From Istiophorus platypterus (Eukaryota > Chordata > Actinopteri > Istiophoriformes > Istiophoridae), in contig CM029115.1 in assembly GCA_016859345.1 (NCBI GenBank), positions 11,202,001 to 11,266,000 on the forward strand: DNA of 64,000 bases, given 5' to 3'. Of this stretch, positions 25,211 to 38,010 are shown one piece after another. A program made the translations under genes and the position numbers. Numbering within the stretch: the stretch's first letter is position 1; every line of letters starts with the position of its first letter. Under the pieces are notes generated by a model that was given only the letters and a program-made list of their open reading frames with translations, was not told the origin of the DNA and did no database searches.

Positions 25211-26709
25211 ATGTTAGTGCTACAGTGGGATTAGTAATTTGTATGAGTTTGTATATCTGTGCCCACATGCTTGTTCTATACATAAGCACACACATCTGTG
25301 TGTGTTTGAGGGGCGACATGTGGAGGTGGTATTTCTATGCTACACTGTAACAACATAGCATACACTCTATTTGAGCATAGCCTACAAGAACAGACTGCCA
25401 GTGAGGGTACAGAGATACAGTATGGCTCTGGGGTTAGGTGGGGAGCTGTACAGTATGTGCTGGGGCAGGGAGCAGCTCAGCAAGGCATGGCCCTTCTGTC
25501 TCCTTGTCATTGCCTAGTGCCATTGGGGGTTGAAAGTGCCAGCGCATGTATGTGTGTGAGTGAAGCAGTGATGCGGGTGGGCGCACAGCCGAACGGGCAC
25601 TTGACTGGCACTGTGGCACTTAGCTAGCGAGTAGCTGCTGGCTTGGCGGCGCTCCAGGTTAACTCGGCGTGCTGTGAGGTTTTTTGTATCCATGTGCGTT
25701 AGGTGATGTGGCACCAGATGCCACTCCATGTGCCCAAATGCTGTTGACATTTGGAGCGTGGGCAAGTGGGCACACAGGAAGGAAGCAGAAAAGAGGAGGG
25801 AAATTTAATTAAGATGAAACAGCAGCCTCTGTACCAGGGTGATGTGTTGCACTGTTCACACTCACAAACACAAAGACTCAAAGTCATCCAGTCACAAATA
25901 CAAAAAAAAGGCATATAAACACACACGTTTGCCAATTGGACGCAGGTATATATGTTTTATAAAACAGTCTGTGGGGAGATGGCAGATAAAGAGCACAAAT
26001 GGAACAAGGTTTTGGAGAAGGGAAGAAGAAGGGGCAGGAGGACTGAGGGAGAACATAGAGGGAACTTGATTGAGAAATAGGCTTGTGTGCATGGCTGGGG
26101 GTGTGGTGGGGCGGGCTGGGGGGAGGGTGCTACTTTGATTAACCAAGCTGGCAGAAGGAGGAAGCAGGAATGGTTGGGTGAAAGGTTGTTTCCAACTCCT
26201 GGTATAGCCCTCACCTTTATTCCTGAGTGAGAGGAGATGGTGTTTGAGAAAGGGCTTACATTGTCTGGCCAGAGACTGTAGTGAAAGAAGATGATAAATG
26301 GTCAGATTTAGAGGGAGGGAGGACAGAGAAAGAGGTGGTTAGTAGGTGCTGGTATGTGGAAATGGCGGGAGGTGAAAGAGGGGGAGGTGTAAGGGCCAAA
26401 CCGGTGGCACCATGTGAAGAAAAAATATTTTTCAAATGTGTTTTTTCTATAGATAAAATAATTTTCAATCACTGTATTGCAGTGATGGAATTCTGAAAAT
26501 CTGTTTAATCAGTTGCTGCATAGAGAAATGGAATAAGAGTTGTATCAGTGGGCAATTGACAAAACACAATGCTGAAATGATCCATTGCTTTAGGTGTTGT
26601 TATCCTACCACACCTTACTCACAATTATACTTCCTAAGAAACGTTAAATGATGAGGAAATTGTGGCTTAAGGGTGAATGACCACTGATAAGCCTATTGTA
26701 ATTATCATG

Positions 26710-26727
26710 ATGAGTACATGTACTCAT
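26710..26727. other. Perfect 18-bp palindrome
   Basis: ATGAGTACATGTACTCAT equals its own reverse complement, in AT-rich unique sequence. Confidence 0.85.
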
Positions 26728-27832
26728 AAAACAGGCAGATGACAGTTCCTGTGAAAATCTGTTCTTTTAAAATTTCCACTTTATATGTTGACAATAGTCA
26801 TATTGGTGATTTCATCACACTTATTGAGTAAGCATGGAGCTATTTGATAGTATTAGTGTTTAAAGACCCTTCAAGTAAAAATATCTTACTCATTCTTCTC
26901 AATAGCTTAAAACATTAATGCAGCAGAGGTTCAGGAGGCTTTATGGACCAGTTTGGGCAGTCCCCAACATGTTTTTTAATAGGTAACACTAAAATGCAGG
27001 CGAACACATATACACAGACAAGCATACACACACACACACATACACAGCCTCATTTAGATGCTGAAAGCTGGGGCTTACGACTAGCATCGGGTCTCACAAT
27101 AATTATTTTAAATTGCTACGAGGAACACAGGTCCTGGTGGGATATATTACCTCTACTCTAACCAGAGATGAATTTCACCCTGCACATACATACAGCACAA
27201 CCTTCTGGGTTTATATATATGTTTATATAAAATATATTTGTGCATGCAAATGTGTGTGTTAGTGTATGAGGTCACAAACATTTGCCTGCATGCTTGTGTG
27301 TGTTTACGAGCACACGTAGCTGGTGGTTGTCCTTTTTCTCTATGTCGATTTAATGTATATATTTCAGGAGAGTCTAGCATTAATTTTTTACATGTTGAGA
27401 CAAGGTCATATCACTGCATCTGTGTGCTTATGTATGTATATATGTACAACTGTGGATCTGCTGTGCTGAGTGAACTGTGACTGCTCATCTGTATAAGTGG
27501 TTATTTTGATCAGGTATTGTGAGTACAGATTCCCTGCAGACCTGAGTGCCCACATACACACAGACACACAGACACACACGCAAGTCTCCTTAGACTACAA
27601 CCTGTATGATTGGGTCGATTGATGTAAGGGTGTATGCGTGCATATCTGTGTGCGTGTTCTGTTACGTGTGTTCATGGGATTCCTGTCACAAATGCTCTGA
27701 ACTTGTTCACCTTATTTTCTCCTGCTTTAATCACCAACAGTTTTTAGAGCCATTGTATCTTTTCTGTTTTACCCATTGCAAATATTAAACAAACAACTCA
27801 GATCAGTTGAAAAGGAAGATAGATGGATAGAT

Positions 27833-27891
<59 letters not shown>

Positions 27892-27892
27892 A
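27833..27892 (+). repeat. (AGAA)n tetranucleotide microsatellite
   Basis: Fifteen uninterrupted AGAA/GAAA units after a short gatagatggatagata tract. Translated, it gives a spurious Lys-Glu-Arg repeat. Confidence 0.97.
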
Positions 27893-28795
27893 CTTAAGTG
27901 TCCATGCTTTTTACTGTTCTACAGCATTTGGCTCATAAAACATCCCATACTAAACGGGGTCAATGTAAATTAAATCAGTGTGCAGGAGTTTCTGTGTGTA
28001 TTCTGTACATGTTTTATTCAGTCACAACTGGAAATACTAGAAAATCCAGGTGTATTATATGTAACTAAAACTGAGGATTCTCATTGCATATGCAATTGAC
28101 ACCAGCACTCCTCATAACAAAGGTGGCATTCTGTCATGGTATGACTCTGCTGGTTGGAGAGGAGGTAATGGTGTGAGGTATATATGGATTTAATAGTCCT
28201 AGTCCATATGAAGCAGGCTGTACAGCTTCATAAACTCAAGAGAAAGAGAGAGAATTACAGAGTTAGAGAGTGAGATGCATTCCTTCCCTATCTGTACATT
28301 TCCTTATCCTTTCCTCCATCCCCTCCTTTTTCTCCCTTCTTTAACCCCCACCTGAACCTTTCAGCTCTGTATTGCAGAGAATTTTCCAGCAGCTCTTCGA
28401 CATCTCACTCTCGCCCTGCCTGTCAAAGACCGCTGAGGGCATAGAGAGAGAGAGAATGGGAGAGGGAGATTGAGGGAGAGGGAGAGAGACGATGTACTGA
28501 TGAATCCTCTCACAGAGCAGAGAGTTCACCTCTCAGGTAATCCTATAAAAAGCCAAGGTGAGATGCTCCTCTGCCTCCCGCTCATTATAGCATCTTTACC
28601 CTGCACCGCAGCCATTGCTCTCTTCCTAGAGGTATATTGGGATGGTGGTGCAGAGGTAGGGTGGGGGAGGGAGGATGATGGGGAGTTGGGCAGGTGGGGG
28701 CAAAGACAAGAGGGGAGAGTGAGACCTTCTCACTATGCACACAGTGCTTGCACGTTGCACTGCATGCACCACATCTGTTAGACTTTTTTGTACCT

Positions 28796-28999
28796 CTCCT
28801 TCTTCTTCTTCTTCTTCTTCTTCTTCTTCTTCTCCTTCTCCTTCTCCTCCTTCTTCTTCTCTTCTCCTTCTTCCTCTTCCTCTCCTTCTACCTCTCCTTC
28901 TTCATCTTCTCCTTCTTTTCCTTCTCTCTCTCCTTCTCTTTCACTCTCTATGTCCCTCTCTCCCTCCCCTCCACTCCCCTCTCAGTTCCTTTTTTAATC
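28796..28999 (+). repeat. (TTC)n and long polypyrimidine tract
   Basis: A pure TTC array at about 28799-28831 extends into 170 bases of almost uninterrupted C/T with CTTCTC variants. All three + frames stay open, giving spurious Leu, Ser and Phe homopolymer ORFs. Such polypurine/polypyrimidine DNA can form triplex (H-DNA). Confidence 0.95.
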
Positions 29000-29469
29000 T
29001 TTTATTCATAGCTTAGCAGGTGATGAAAAATTTATGCCCTGAGTCTGGCATTGAAATAAATGCAAAACGAAAACAGAAGCAGTTTATACTGACAGTCTGA
29101 ATATCTCTATCTAGAACAAGGCTGCTCGCTGCAAATCAGGAAGCCTGGTGCTCTCCTGTTAACTCCGCTGTGTAAATGATGCTTTGTGGCTTCCTGCGAA
29201 GCCAGAAGATTAGTGTGTTTTGTTTTTCCCTCAACTCTCCTCCTGTCATCTTACCAGAGGGGAGGGAAGTGGGTACTTTTTTTGGGCACCATATCCCAAA
29301 TCTTTTCAGTAAGTCCCCTCCCAAAGACACTCACCCTCCAGCTCAACCCTCTCACCACCCACCCCTACCCCCTGCCATGTTTTCAGATAGCCGATCAAAG
29401 TGAGCGAAGTGTTAGATTGGTTGTTCTACATGGTGATTGTGTTTTTTTCTCAGGTGGATTCTCAAGTTT

Positions 29470-29492
29470 TGTGTGTGTGTGTGTGTGTGTGT
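29470..29492 (+). repeat. Short (GT)n microsatellite
   Basis: An uninterrupted GT array of 11 units. Confidence 0.95.
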
Positions 29493-30569
29493 AAGCCCCA
29501 CTTTAGTGAGAACTCTAAAGTCCCTGGCCTGGCTTTAAAACATATCCACCCACACATTCATACACATACAGTTACACACATACTGGTTAGCCCTTACGGC
29601 TTGTAAGAGGGACTATGCCTCTCTTTGGAAGTGTTATACAGAGGCTAACTCTTCCCACCAGCACTGGCATAATGCTGCTGTTGGTTTTGAAAGTGGTATC
29701 CCCACCTCCCTTCCTCCCCCTCCTCCACCCTTTATTTTAAATCTCTGTTTTATGAAACCCGACCAAACCATCTGTAAAAAACTATTTGTGCACTAAAAAA
29801 AACCCATTGTGTTAATGAGTATAAATCATACAAAAAAGTTGTAGAATCCTTACAACATGATTGTTATTAAATGTGTGGTGACGTTATTCTTTGTAAAGTG
29901 GGTTTGTGTACGTACGTTTGTGCGAGTGATAGAACAATTAAGAACATGCACATAAACTATGACTGTATGTGTGTGTGTATGCACACTGGCATGTATTTGT
30001 GTGTGCGCACAATGCATTGTGAAGTCCTGCTGTCAGCTGTAATGATGTGTTATGGTAGAGTGCTGAGAGCAGAGAGGCTGACTTGGCCTCGACCATGGAT
30101 CTAACTACTGATCTGATATTCTTTGACAGCCAGGGTGAGGGAGAGAGAGAAAGATATAGCAATGAAGTGAGAGATGGAGGAGGGAAGGTGAGGAGAGGGA
30201 CCTGATTTAGGACAGAGAGGAGGGATGTAGAGAAGTTAGGGCCTAGAGAGAGAAAGAGCAGTCAGTGCGGAGGGTGGGATGAAGGACAAGCCAGGGCTAC
30301 AAGAACAGAGAACTAGCATTTCTTTGCACTGCTCTTCATGCTTGTATCTAATACATCGTTTTAGGGTGAATTTATGTTTTACTGCGCACATGTTGTAATT
30401 TCAGTTTCTGATATCAAAGCAAAATGACGTATCCAGCTGTAGGACGTAAAATAGTTCAGCTACAGCAAGGCATCTTCCTCTGGGAATTATCATTAAAGAA
30501 ATTCTTGCATTAGTGTGTACGCACGTGTCTATGCATTGGTGTAAACGTGTGTCCCTGGCCCTGCCCCAG

Positions 30570-30680
30570 TGCCACACGGCAGTTGCTGGCAGAGCATGAC
30601 GGTGTGTAGCGAGGACGAGTCGCCCAGCAATTAAATAAAGATCTTTAATTGGCTGCTTCATATTAGGGTCAGTAGCTGGA
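30570..30680. promoter_or_regulatory. Candidate enhancer with an inverted homeodomain pair
   Basis: CAATTAAA (30628-30635) and TTTAATTG (30644-30651) form an inverted repeat 8 bases apart, inside unique GC-balanced sequence. A second ATTA-rich unique block follows at 30815-30960. Confidence 0.3.
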
Positions 30681-30984
30681 AAGACAAGAGAGGTTTGTCG
30701 CGTGCACTTCAACACACTAATATACGTGCACACATGAGACACATATGTGTACATACACCGCACGCGCATATATTCACACTCATATACTCACATACACAAA
30801 CACACACGGCTCCTGAACAAAATTCAATTATTAATGGACTGATTGCTCGAGTGGAGCTTCTCTGGGAATCTGAACCTGCCACACTGAATAAAATAAAACC
30901 ACTGCTTTACATTTTCATTATACCAAACCGTGTTTTAAATTGCAAATGCGTCTCCGAAACCCACTGTTGCCCCTCCCTACTCTC

Positions 30985-31070
30985 CTCCCTCTCTCGCCCC
31001 CATTCCCTCCCTCTCTCTCCCCCCTTTTCCTTGCTGTCTCACTACAGCAAGCCTCTCCTCCTCCTTGTCC
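30985..31070 (+). repeat. CT-rich polypyrimidine tract
   Basis: ctctcgcccccattccctccctctctctcc and similar, almost free of purines. A second similar tract lies at 31320-31420. Confidence 0.75.
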
Positions 31071-32582
31071 CCTTCCTCATCAGTTACATGTATCCATGCA
31101 CGTGCACAAACACCCATGCACACACACACATTCATGCACATTTTACTGCTTTTGTGTGCATGTACAGCCACCATTAAGCAGTCTTATTAAAGGGAAAGGT
31201 TGTGTGTGTTTGTGAAAGAGAGGAGTTGTGTGCATGAGGAAGTGCTTCTGGGCCGCAGCGGAGCTCCTTCGCTTATTTGCAATCAGGTCAGACAGACAGC
31301 ACAGCCACATACACCACTGTCACCTCCCTCTAGACTTCCTTCTCTCTCCCTCTCTCTCCTCTTTTCACCCCATCCCTCTTTCTCTCTCTCCTCCCCTTCT
31401 ACCCCTGCCCCCTCTTCTGAGTTTTTCCCAGCTCCAGTGAAATAGCACATTTGGTCAAGACTTGCATATCTCAATTATCATCTTTCCAGTACTGAGGATA
31501 TTCCTCTTTGTTTTGCCAACTTTCTCTCTCTGTCTTTCTCCCATGCTTCCATTTTCTCCATGACTCTCCTTTCATTCCTCCCCCTATCTCTTAAATTCCC
31601 TACCCTAATTTACCCCCATATATAATAAACACCTTGATTCACCTCACTCTGTTATATTAGCTTCAAACCAGAATACTAATTACACAGTGCACAGTTGAGT
31701 CCGTATGTGACAGGGTTTCGTTGTTTTCACGTCTGCCTTTTTATGTATGAGTGCGTACCTTGAACTTGTGCTCATATTTTTTTTTACCAACAAAGTTGGT
31801 ACCAACCTATTTTATTTCCTCAAAAATGCTGCTCATATATTTTTTTGAAAGTCTTTTTTTTTGCTGCTTTTTCTTTTTAGTTTGCACTTCCAAGAGAACA
31901 CTTGCCATTGAAATTTCTTATAAGTTTCTGTTGGTGGCACTGGTGATAAGCCAACACTTAATACAATCACAGCAATATGCCTTGTGTGTAGACTTATAGG
32001 AGGTATCCTCTATTGTCTACATGTAATCTCACAACTGGAGCTTACGCATCTGCTTCTCTTATGTTTTTGAAAATAGTTTGTGTCTGTGTGTATATACTAT
32101 ATGTGTGCTTGTGTGCTTAACAGTATCCACATGCACTGAACACCAACATGTCTCTTAGTCTGCTTGTCAGCAAACATATATGTGTGTGCTATATTTTTAT
32201 GCATACCTCCCTCTCTCACTCTCTTGGCTTCTGTTTTTCTGTGCTACTCCTTTTTTCATTTGTGTATATTCTGGTGGTTCATTTCCCTATGTGTGTTTGC
32301 GTGTGAGTGAGAAAGAGTGTGTAAAAGAGAGAGAGGCAGACTTTGAGAGAGACTGGTAGTGGTTATGGAGAGGGCAGAGAGGCTCATGGGAGTTGTGCTA
32401 AGGGCCATAGTATCACTCCACTCTCTCTCAGGGCACATTGTTTATGCATGGGGCCACATATGCAGCAGGCAGAGACACTGACTGCATACTCCCAGAGACA
32501 CTGAGGCTGTATGTGTGTGCATATAAAAGCACATAGCACTTAGAGAATGTGTGTATGCTGCCGTGTTTATGTTTTCAAGTGC

Positions 32583-32683
32583 GTGCATGTGTGTTTGTGT
32601 TTTTGTGTGTGTGTGTTTGTGTGTGTGTGTGCGTGTGTGTGTGTATGTGTGTTTGTGTGCGTGCGTGTGTGTGCATGCATGCA
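32583..32683 (+). repeat. Imperfect GT/GCGT tract
   Basis: About 100 bases of tgtgt, ttgtg, gcgt and gcatgcatgc units. Confidence 0.9.
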
Positions 32684-33628
32684 AGAGATGGTCCCGTTGC
32701 CATTACAGCCCATAGGCGGGACAGTGATCTCATCCTCTGGTCTCCGTCTCTGACGTGTCACCACCCTGCCGGCTATGTTGTTCACCTTCACACTTTTCCT
32801 CTCTGCTTTCTGGGAATCTGTTCACACACAAAATACGCACACTTTTGCATATGTATGTGGTTGTATGTATGTGTGTGTTTGTTAGAGTTTGATTTTTTGT
32901 GTGTGAGTTTACCAGTCAGACAAGTGGAAGGTCAAGTACTGCTGCCTCCCCCTCCCTTCTGCCTTCTCCCAGAGAGAAACAAGCTTGTGCCAGATGTCCT
33001 GTTAACAATCATTCCTCGGTCCTTCCTGACTTCGCTTCTATTTCTCTGTCTTTTCATCCAGCATTTCCTCATTTAAATAACTTCATCATTCAGTAAAACA
33101 CTGTGACAAGGACCCTGCTGCCTATATTCTGCTTTCCCATACATCAACAAACACATTACTAACCCAGCATATACACTATGTTCTGTCCATTTTAGAAAGT
33201 GGGATTTATTATGGTGGTATTTTCCCTTCAACACATCTATGCACTCACACCTGCATACTTACTTAGGTGTACTGTTGCTTAGGCTAATGTTATGGTCACA
33301 GCTTGTGTGGCTATTTCTATAAAAGAAGTTAGACAGTATTAACTGTAAAGCTTTTTTGAAATGAAATCCAGAGTTTTTTAAGACTTAAAGGACTTAAACA
33401 TTTTTCTTCCTGTCTTCAGTATATCTTGCTTAATTAATCACTGTCATCCAAAAATGAACATATAATTAATTTGTATATTGCAAATATATTTTTTAAATCC
33501 CAGGGATTTAATGATAATATTATATATTATAAGTAACCATTTCATGATATTGATGCCTTATTTACACTGCACATTGTTTACAAATCACTTTATACCACTT
33601 CACTAATTAAACAATTTTTACCTTCAGC

Positions 33629-33750
33629 AGGATTATGCAAAAAGTACTGAACCAGTTGGCACCAGGCTTGGTGGAGGAATGTGCCATGTGCCAGGAAAGA
33701 ACCTATTAAATTCTAGTGGAGATATGGTTAAAGGGACTAGTCCAAGGATG
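33629..33750 (+). repeat. Probable dispersed repeat fragment
   Basis: The segment from ggattatgcaaaaagtactg through ccaggcttggtggagg to agaacctattaaattctag resembles a repeat motif I recall from many fish and other vertebrate genomes (gattatgcaaaaactactg, then acttggtggagg, then gaacccattaaattt). The family name cannot be assigned and only this copy is visible. Confidence 0.4.
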
Positions 33751-35007
33751 TTTCATTGCTTTCTTTAGTATTTGTGAGATCGTCATTTTTTGCCTGGGCA
33801 GCATTATACTAATTACCACTCTAGTTACCTTGGTATTCAATAGTTCAAGGCAATTTTATATGATGTAAAATAAAGTTTTTGTTCAAATGTGGCAAGTCAG
33901 AAGTTGACTGTAGTTCTCTAACTTCATCTTAATAGAAGTAGAGAAATATACAGTATCTGTTTATATACTATTTGTAGGCTAGAGTCAACAATAGCATTTA
34001 TAGTGTGTGTAGGAGGACACACTGCATATTTATATCTATACTTCAAAAAGAAAAACAGTACATCACCCATTATTTGAATACAGTAAAATTAAATTTGAAA
34101 GATCAGGTCAAGGTGTTAATGTAATACATGTTAGAGAAGGAGATTGAGCTACTGGCATAAGATGCCGTGACGTATATGGACGTCAATTCTGAACTATTAC
34201 ACTGTTGTGTCATGATTTACTTGGCCCCCTTTCCAATCCACCTCTTCCCTTTTCATCTTAAAAATATTGTAGAAATCTATGCATGCTGCACTGATGTTGC
34301 AATGCATCGTGAAATGGCATGTCTCCTCAATGAGTGTCTGTCAGAAGTGGCTTTGAAAGAAATGTGTCATTGCAGACGTGACAACAAGGTGGCACTCTGC
34401 ACCAAGACAAATCCCCTGAGGCCTTTCCATCCCCTAGAGGACACCTTTCCCCAGTGAGAGACTGAGGGAAACAAGGAGAGGGAGAGGCTGACAGATTGAG
34501 AGAGCGAGAGGGAGAGAGAGAGAGACCTGTGTTCTTCTACGTCTGTTAACTGTGTGTGAATGTGGTGCTACAAAGATGCTCTATCAAAGATTCTCTCTTT
34601 CCAAACACTGGTTGTGATTTTTCTGAGTGACTTGGGGGTCTGCTGGAACTGTTGAACGTGTCTGTTGTTGCGCTTGCAAGTGTTTAGTAAAATAAACAGC
34701 ATATAGTAACAATGATTATCATATATTTAAGAAAAATCTGATGTAGCAGTGTATTTGTCAAGTAAGTCACACCTCTATCGAGTAAAACATTTTATTGTCA
34801 CTGACTTTGGTCAGAGTAAGATATTATTAAATAAACTACATTGTTTAATAGGAGAAACTTTCTGATTTTTATAGAAAAAGAACTGTAAGACTTTCTTTAT
34901 TTCAAGCAAAATTCTGGAAGTTTCTTAAAATGCTTGATGTCTTTTAGAAAGAATTTAAAAGGGCTCCTCAGTCACAGAGAGTAAAAAGCAGAGGGGTGAG
35001 GTTTTTA

Positions 35008-35039
<32 letters not shown>

Positions 35040-35303
35040 TGCATGCGTGCGTGTGCGTGTGCGTGTGCGTGTGTGTGTGTGTGTGCATGTGTGTGTCTGT
35101 GTGTGGGTGTGTGCTTGCGTGCATGTATGTGTGTGTGTCTGTGTATAGGTGTGTGTGTGTGTGTGTCTGTGCGTATGTGCGTGTGTGCGTATGTGTGTGT
35201 GTGTATGTGTGTGTGCGGGTGTGTTTATGTATGTGTGTGTGTGTGTGTGTGTGTCTGTGTCTGTGTGTGTGTGAGTGTGTGCGTGTGTGAGAGAGAGTGT
35301 TTT
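35008..35303 (+). repeat. Very long imperfect TG-rich satellite-like tract
   Basis: Nearly 300 bases made only of TG, GCGT, GTAT, GTCT and GGGT variants, opening with (GCGT)n. It is the longest alternating purine-pyrimidine block in the window. Both overlapping Cys/Val ORFs across it are artefacts. Confidence 0.95.
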
Positions 35304-37204
35304 TGTGTATGTGAGTGTCCCTGATTGGTTTCTGTGTATCTCTCTGTGTCCATGTGTGTATGCAGCATGTCAGTTCCTATCCTCTAAACAGAGTCCAGGT
35401 AGCAGTGTGTGAGGAGGCTGTTTTCACTGGAAAGAGATCACTGGCAAGTACACCCAGAGCCATCTGCACCAGACCTCAGACTGAAACATCTGTGATACCC
35501 TAATACACACACATACACACAGGGCCTATCACCATCCCATGAGAGGACTATACACTTCTAAGTTGTCACACTGCTGTGATGTAGCTGTCATACACTGAGC
35601 ATATGGTGCTAACCCTTCCCCCCAAACCTTAAGGTCCAACGTCAGATGTGACAAGCTATGTAGAATTAGTCTCAATTCTTCTTCGTAATAAAGGGTAGTT
35701 ATTCACATTAGACTGAGGTCACTCTCATAGCAACTGTCAAATTAGGGTGCATTTTGATTTGATTGCCAAACTACGTGCGGGGGAGAGGCAGTGATGAGTG
35801 ATTTTCAGCCTGCAATTCAATAAAAGCTGATTTGTAATGGCTATGTTGGGTTAAGTCGAAGCTGAGGCTGTTCAAAACTTGGTCTCCTAACCTCATTGTT
35901 ATTATGACAAGTCAGAGCATGCGGTTGATAACAGATGTGTACAGTAAATGCTTGCTTATTTAGTTAGATTATTGCGAATCACATAAAAAAATAACAAATA
36001 TAATTTTTTCACATTTGATTGAGTTGAAGCTCTGTTTTTACAGTATTTGTATTTTAGTGTCTCTTTTTTTTCATTTGTAAAATGAACCCATCTCTCCTAA
36101 GTCATCAGGCCAAGTCAGGAAGCTGACCCAAAAAATATACACTAGTCAGACTTTTGAGCCAGTGTGTGTCTGTGTCTCTGTGTGTGTGGTGCTCCAAGGT
36201 GTACAGAAGACTGTCTGACGAGAGACTTATCCCTTTGTGATAGTGGTGATTATATATTCAAGGGCTAATTTCTCTGTTGCTTTAGGGGTTGATTTGTCTG
36301 TTACAAATATCCATTGTTATACTCTCACTATTTAACTGTGATCACTGTTATTAGGATATCAGCTGTTAATGAATCTTGACTCAAATACGACTACAACTGT
36401 ATCAAGGAAAGTATTGTTATTACCAATCAAAGTCTACTTTTATAAGCTATAATTTGATTGTACAGTTATTTGGTTTCCTTCTAGATTTTTTGGCTCTATT
36501 TAATCTCCTATCTGACTTTGATAATTAGAATTCAATAATGCTTCCTTGTCCGTATATTTCATATTCAGTAGTTACACATTAGCTTACACTAAAGTAGTAT
36601 TATTTCTGAGCATTAACAAAACACTAAAGTTTTTCCCCAGCAGTGATACTTGAAAAGTTGCACCAAAACATGCACAAAGCAAGTTTTTGTGAGGCCAAAA
36701 TTGTCTTGCACAGACTGTTATAGTGCATATTATTAATTGAGACTTTATATATTGCTGGGAATTTGTTGAGTGTTTTAATGTTGCGCATTTTTGCATTTCT
36801 GAAAGCTGGTGCACTTGGCAATAAAGGTTAACAAATAAATCAAAATTTCTCAATACCAATCCTCTACATCAGTTTGGGAAATCAATAATGTCTAGTGTAG
36901 ATTTTCAACTTTGCTTTTTACCCACCTTCCTGTGTGTGGGTTTGATGGTGAGGGTCCAATCCTGATTCAGTGTTTAACTCTGCACCCACCTTTTCCATCC
37001 TTCTCCTCCTGCTCTCCACTCTCCACCTTCTTTGCCCCCCACACCAAACCCCAGTCCTCTAACAGTGAAAGTGCTGAATGCTTCAAAAGACCATACAGGC
37101 ATGTTGGCAGCCATTATCTATGGTTAGAGAGGCCCAAGTAGAGAGCTAGGCCTTTTATCCTGACAACTCAACCGGCCCCCCTGACCCCCCCCCCAACCCC
37201 CCTG

Positions 37205-37330
37205 CTGGTTTGTGTGTGTCAAAGTTGCGTAATTTGGCCCAACGTATTGCCCAGCGTGCCACAGTTAATGAGGGCCTGTTTGAGAGTTAAATGTACATGA
37301 ATAATCATCAGGGAGCTGGGGCTACAGAGT
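37205..37330. promoter_or_regulatory. Candidate conserved non-coding element
   Basis: A unique block (aaagttgcgtaatttggccc, cacagttaatgagggcc, catgaataatcatcaggg) directly after a C-rich run. It lacks simple repeats and holds ATTA cores. Confidence 0.28.
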
Positions 37331-37669
37331 AAAAGAGAGACAGATTTGAATATCATTCAGAATGGGTCGAGGGACTGAGTGATCAGAGACAGACCATGTA
37401 TAGAGACATGTAATGGTAACTGTGCCACAGGCCAGATATCAATGTGAAAATCAGAATGCTCTGTGCACCAAATGAGCATATATACATGTTCATGTTTGTG
37501 TAGCCAAATATCTTTTTGTACACATTTTTATACAGATGATCCATGTGCCCATGTATACATGTGTGTACGTGTTTGATGAAAGTTACATTTCACACTTATA
37601 AATGAAAAATAATAATTGGAAAAAAAGCCAATCCCCAAATCTACTAGTAAACTCAAAGTTATGTATTAT

Positions 37670-38010
37670 TTTTAGACGGCCTCTAGCGGTCATAGTAATT
37701 AGCAAAGGAGTCAGGTGATGTAATATGCGGAATGGTGGGTCCACAAAACAAAGGACTTTAAAACAGAAGAACGACGCTAGTTTCCCATGACCGTTTTACA
37801 TGTCTGTTCCAAAACCTTAATCGTATTCTTATAATTGTAATCACAACAACGAAGGTCCTAAAACGTTAAGACTGTATTCATTTAACAAACCACAATTGTT
37901 TCCTAAACCTAACCAACTAGTTTTTGTGCCTAAAGCTGTGATTGTTTCACAACCTTAACTGAGATTTTATTATTGTAACCATGGCAACAAAGGTCTGGTA
38001 CACCTGCAGC
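37670..38010 (-). repeat. Dispersed repeat, copy B
   Basis: Reverse-orientation partner of the element at 19830-20075 and more complete. It begins at gacggcctctagcggtcatag and runs through aaacctaaccaactagtttttgtgcctaaag to gtaaccatggcaacaaagg. It shares at least 45 alignable bases with copy A. It encodes no ORF of note, consistent with a SINE or MITE-like element. It carries a perfect RFX-type motif near its end. Confidence 0.6.
37975..37988. promoter_or_regulatory. RFX X-box motif inside a dispersed repeat
   Basis: GTAACCATGGCAAC matches GTNRCC-NN-RGYAAC. It lies at the end of repeat copy B, whose partner copy A lacks this part. Confidence 0.4.

Noticed and set aside
28694..29016. Three overlapping 69-105 codon ORFs rich in Leu, Ser or Phe
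   Set aside because: All frames of one polypyrimidine tract. No start context or splice borders support coding.
34167..34457. 96-codon ORF with several Cys
   Set aside because: No acceptor before it and no zinc-finger spacing. The segment 34305-34400 may be a conserved non-coding block, but nothing supports coding.
35007..35324. 105- and 93-codon Cys/Val-rich ORFs
   Set aside because: Direct translation of the TG-rich tract. All frames of such a repeat stay open.
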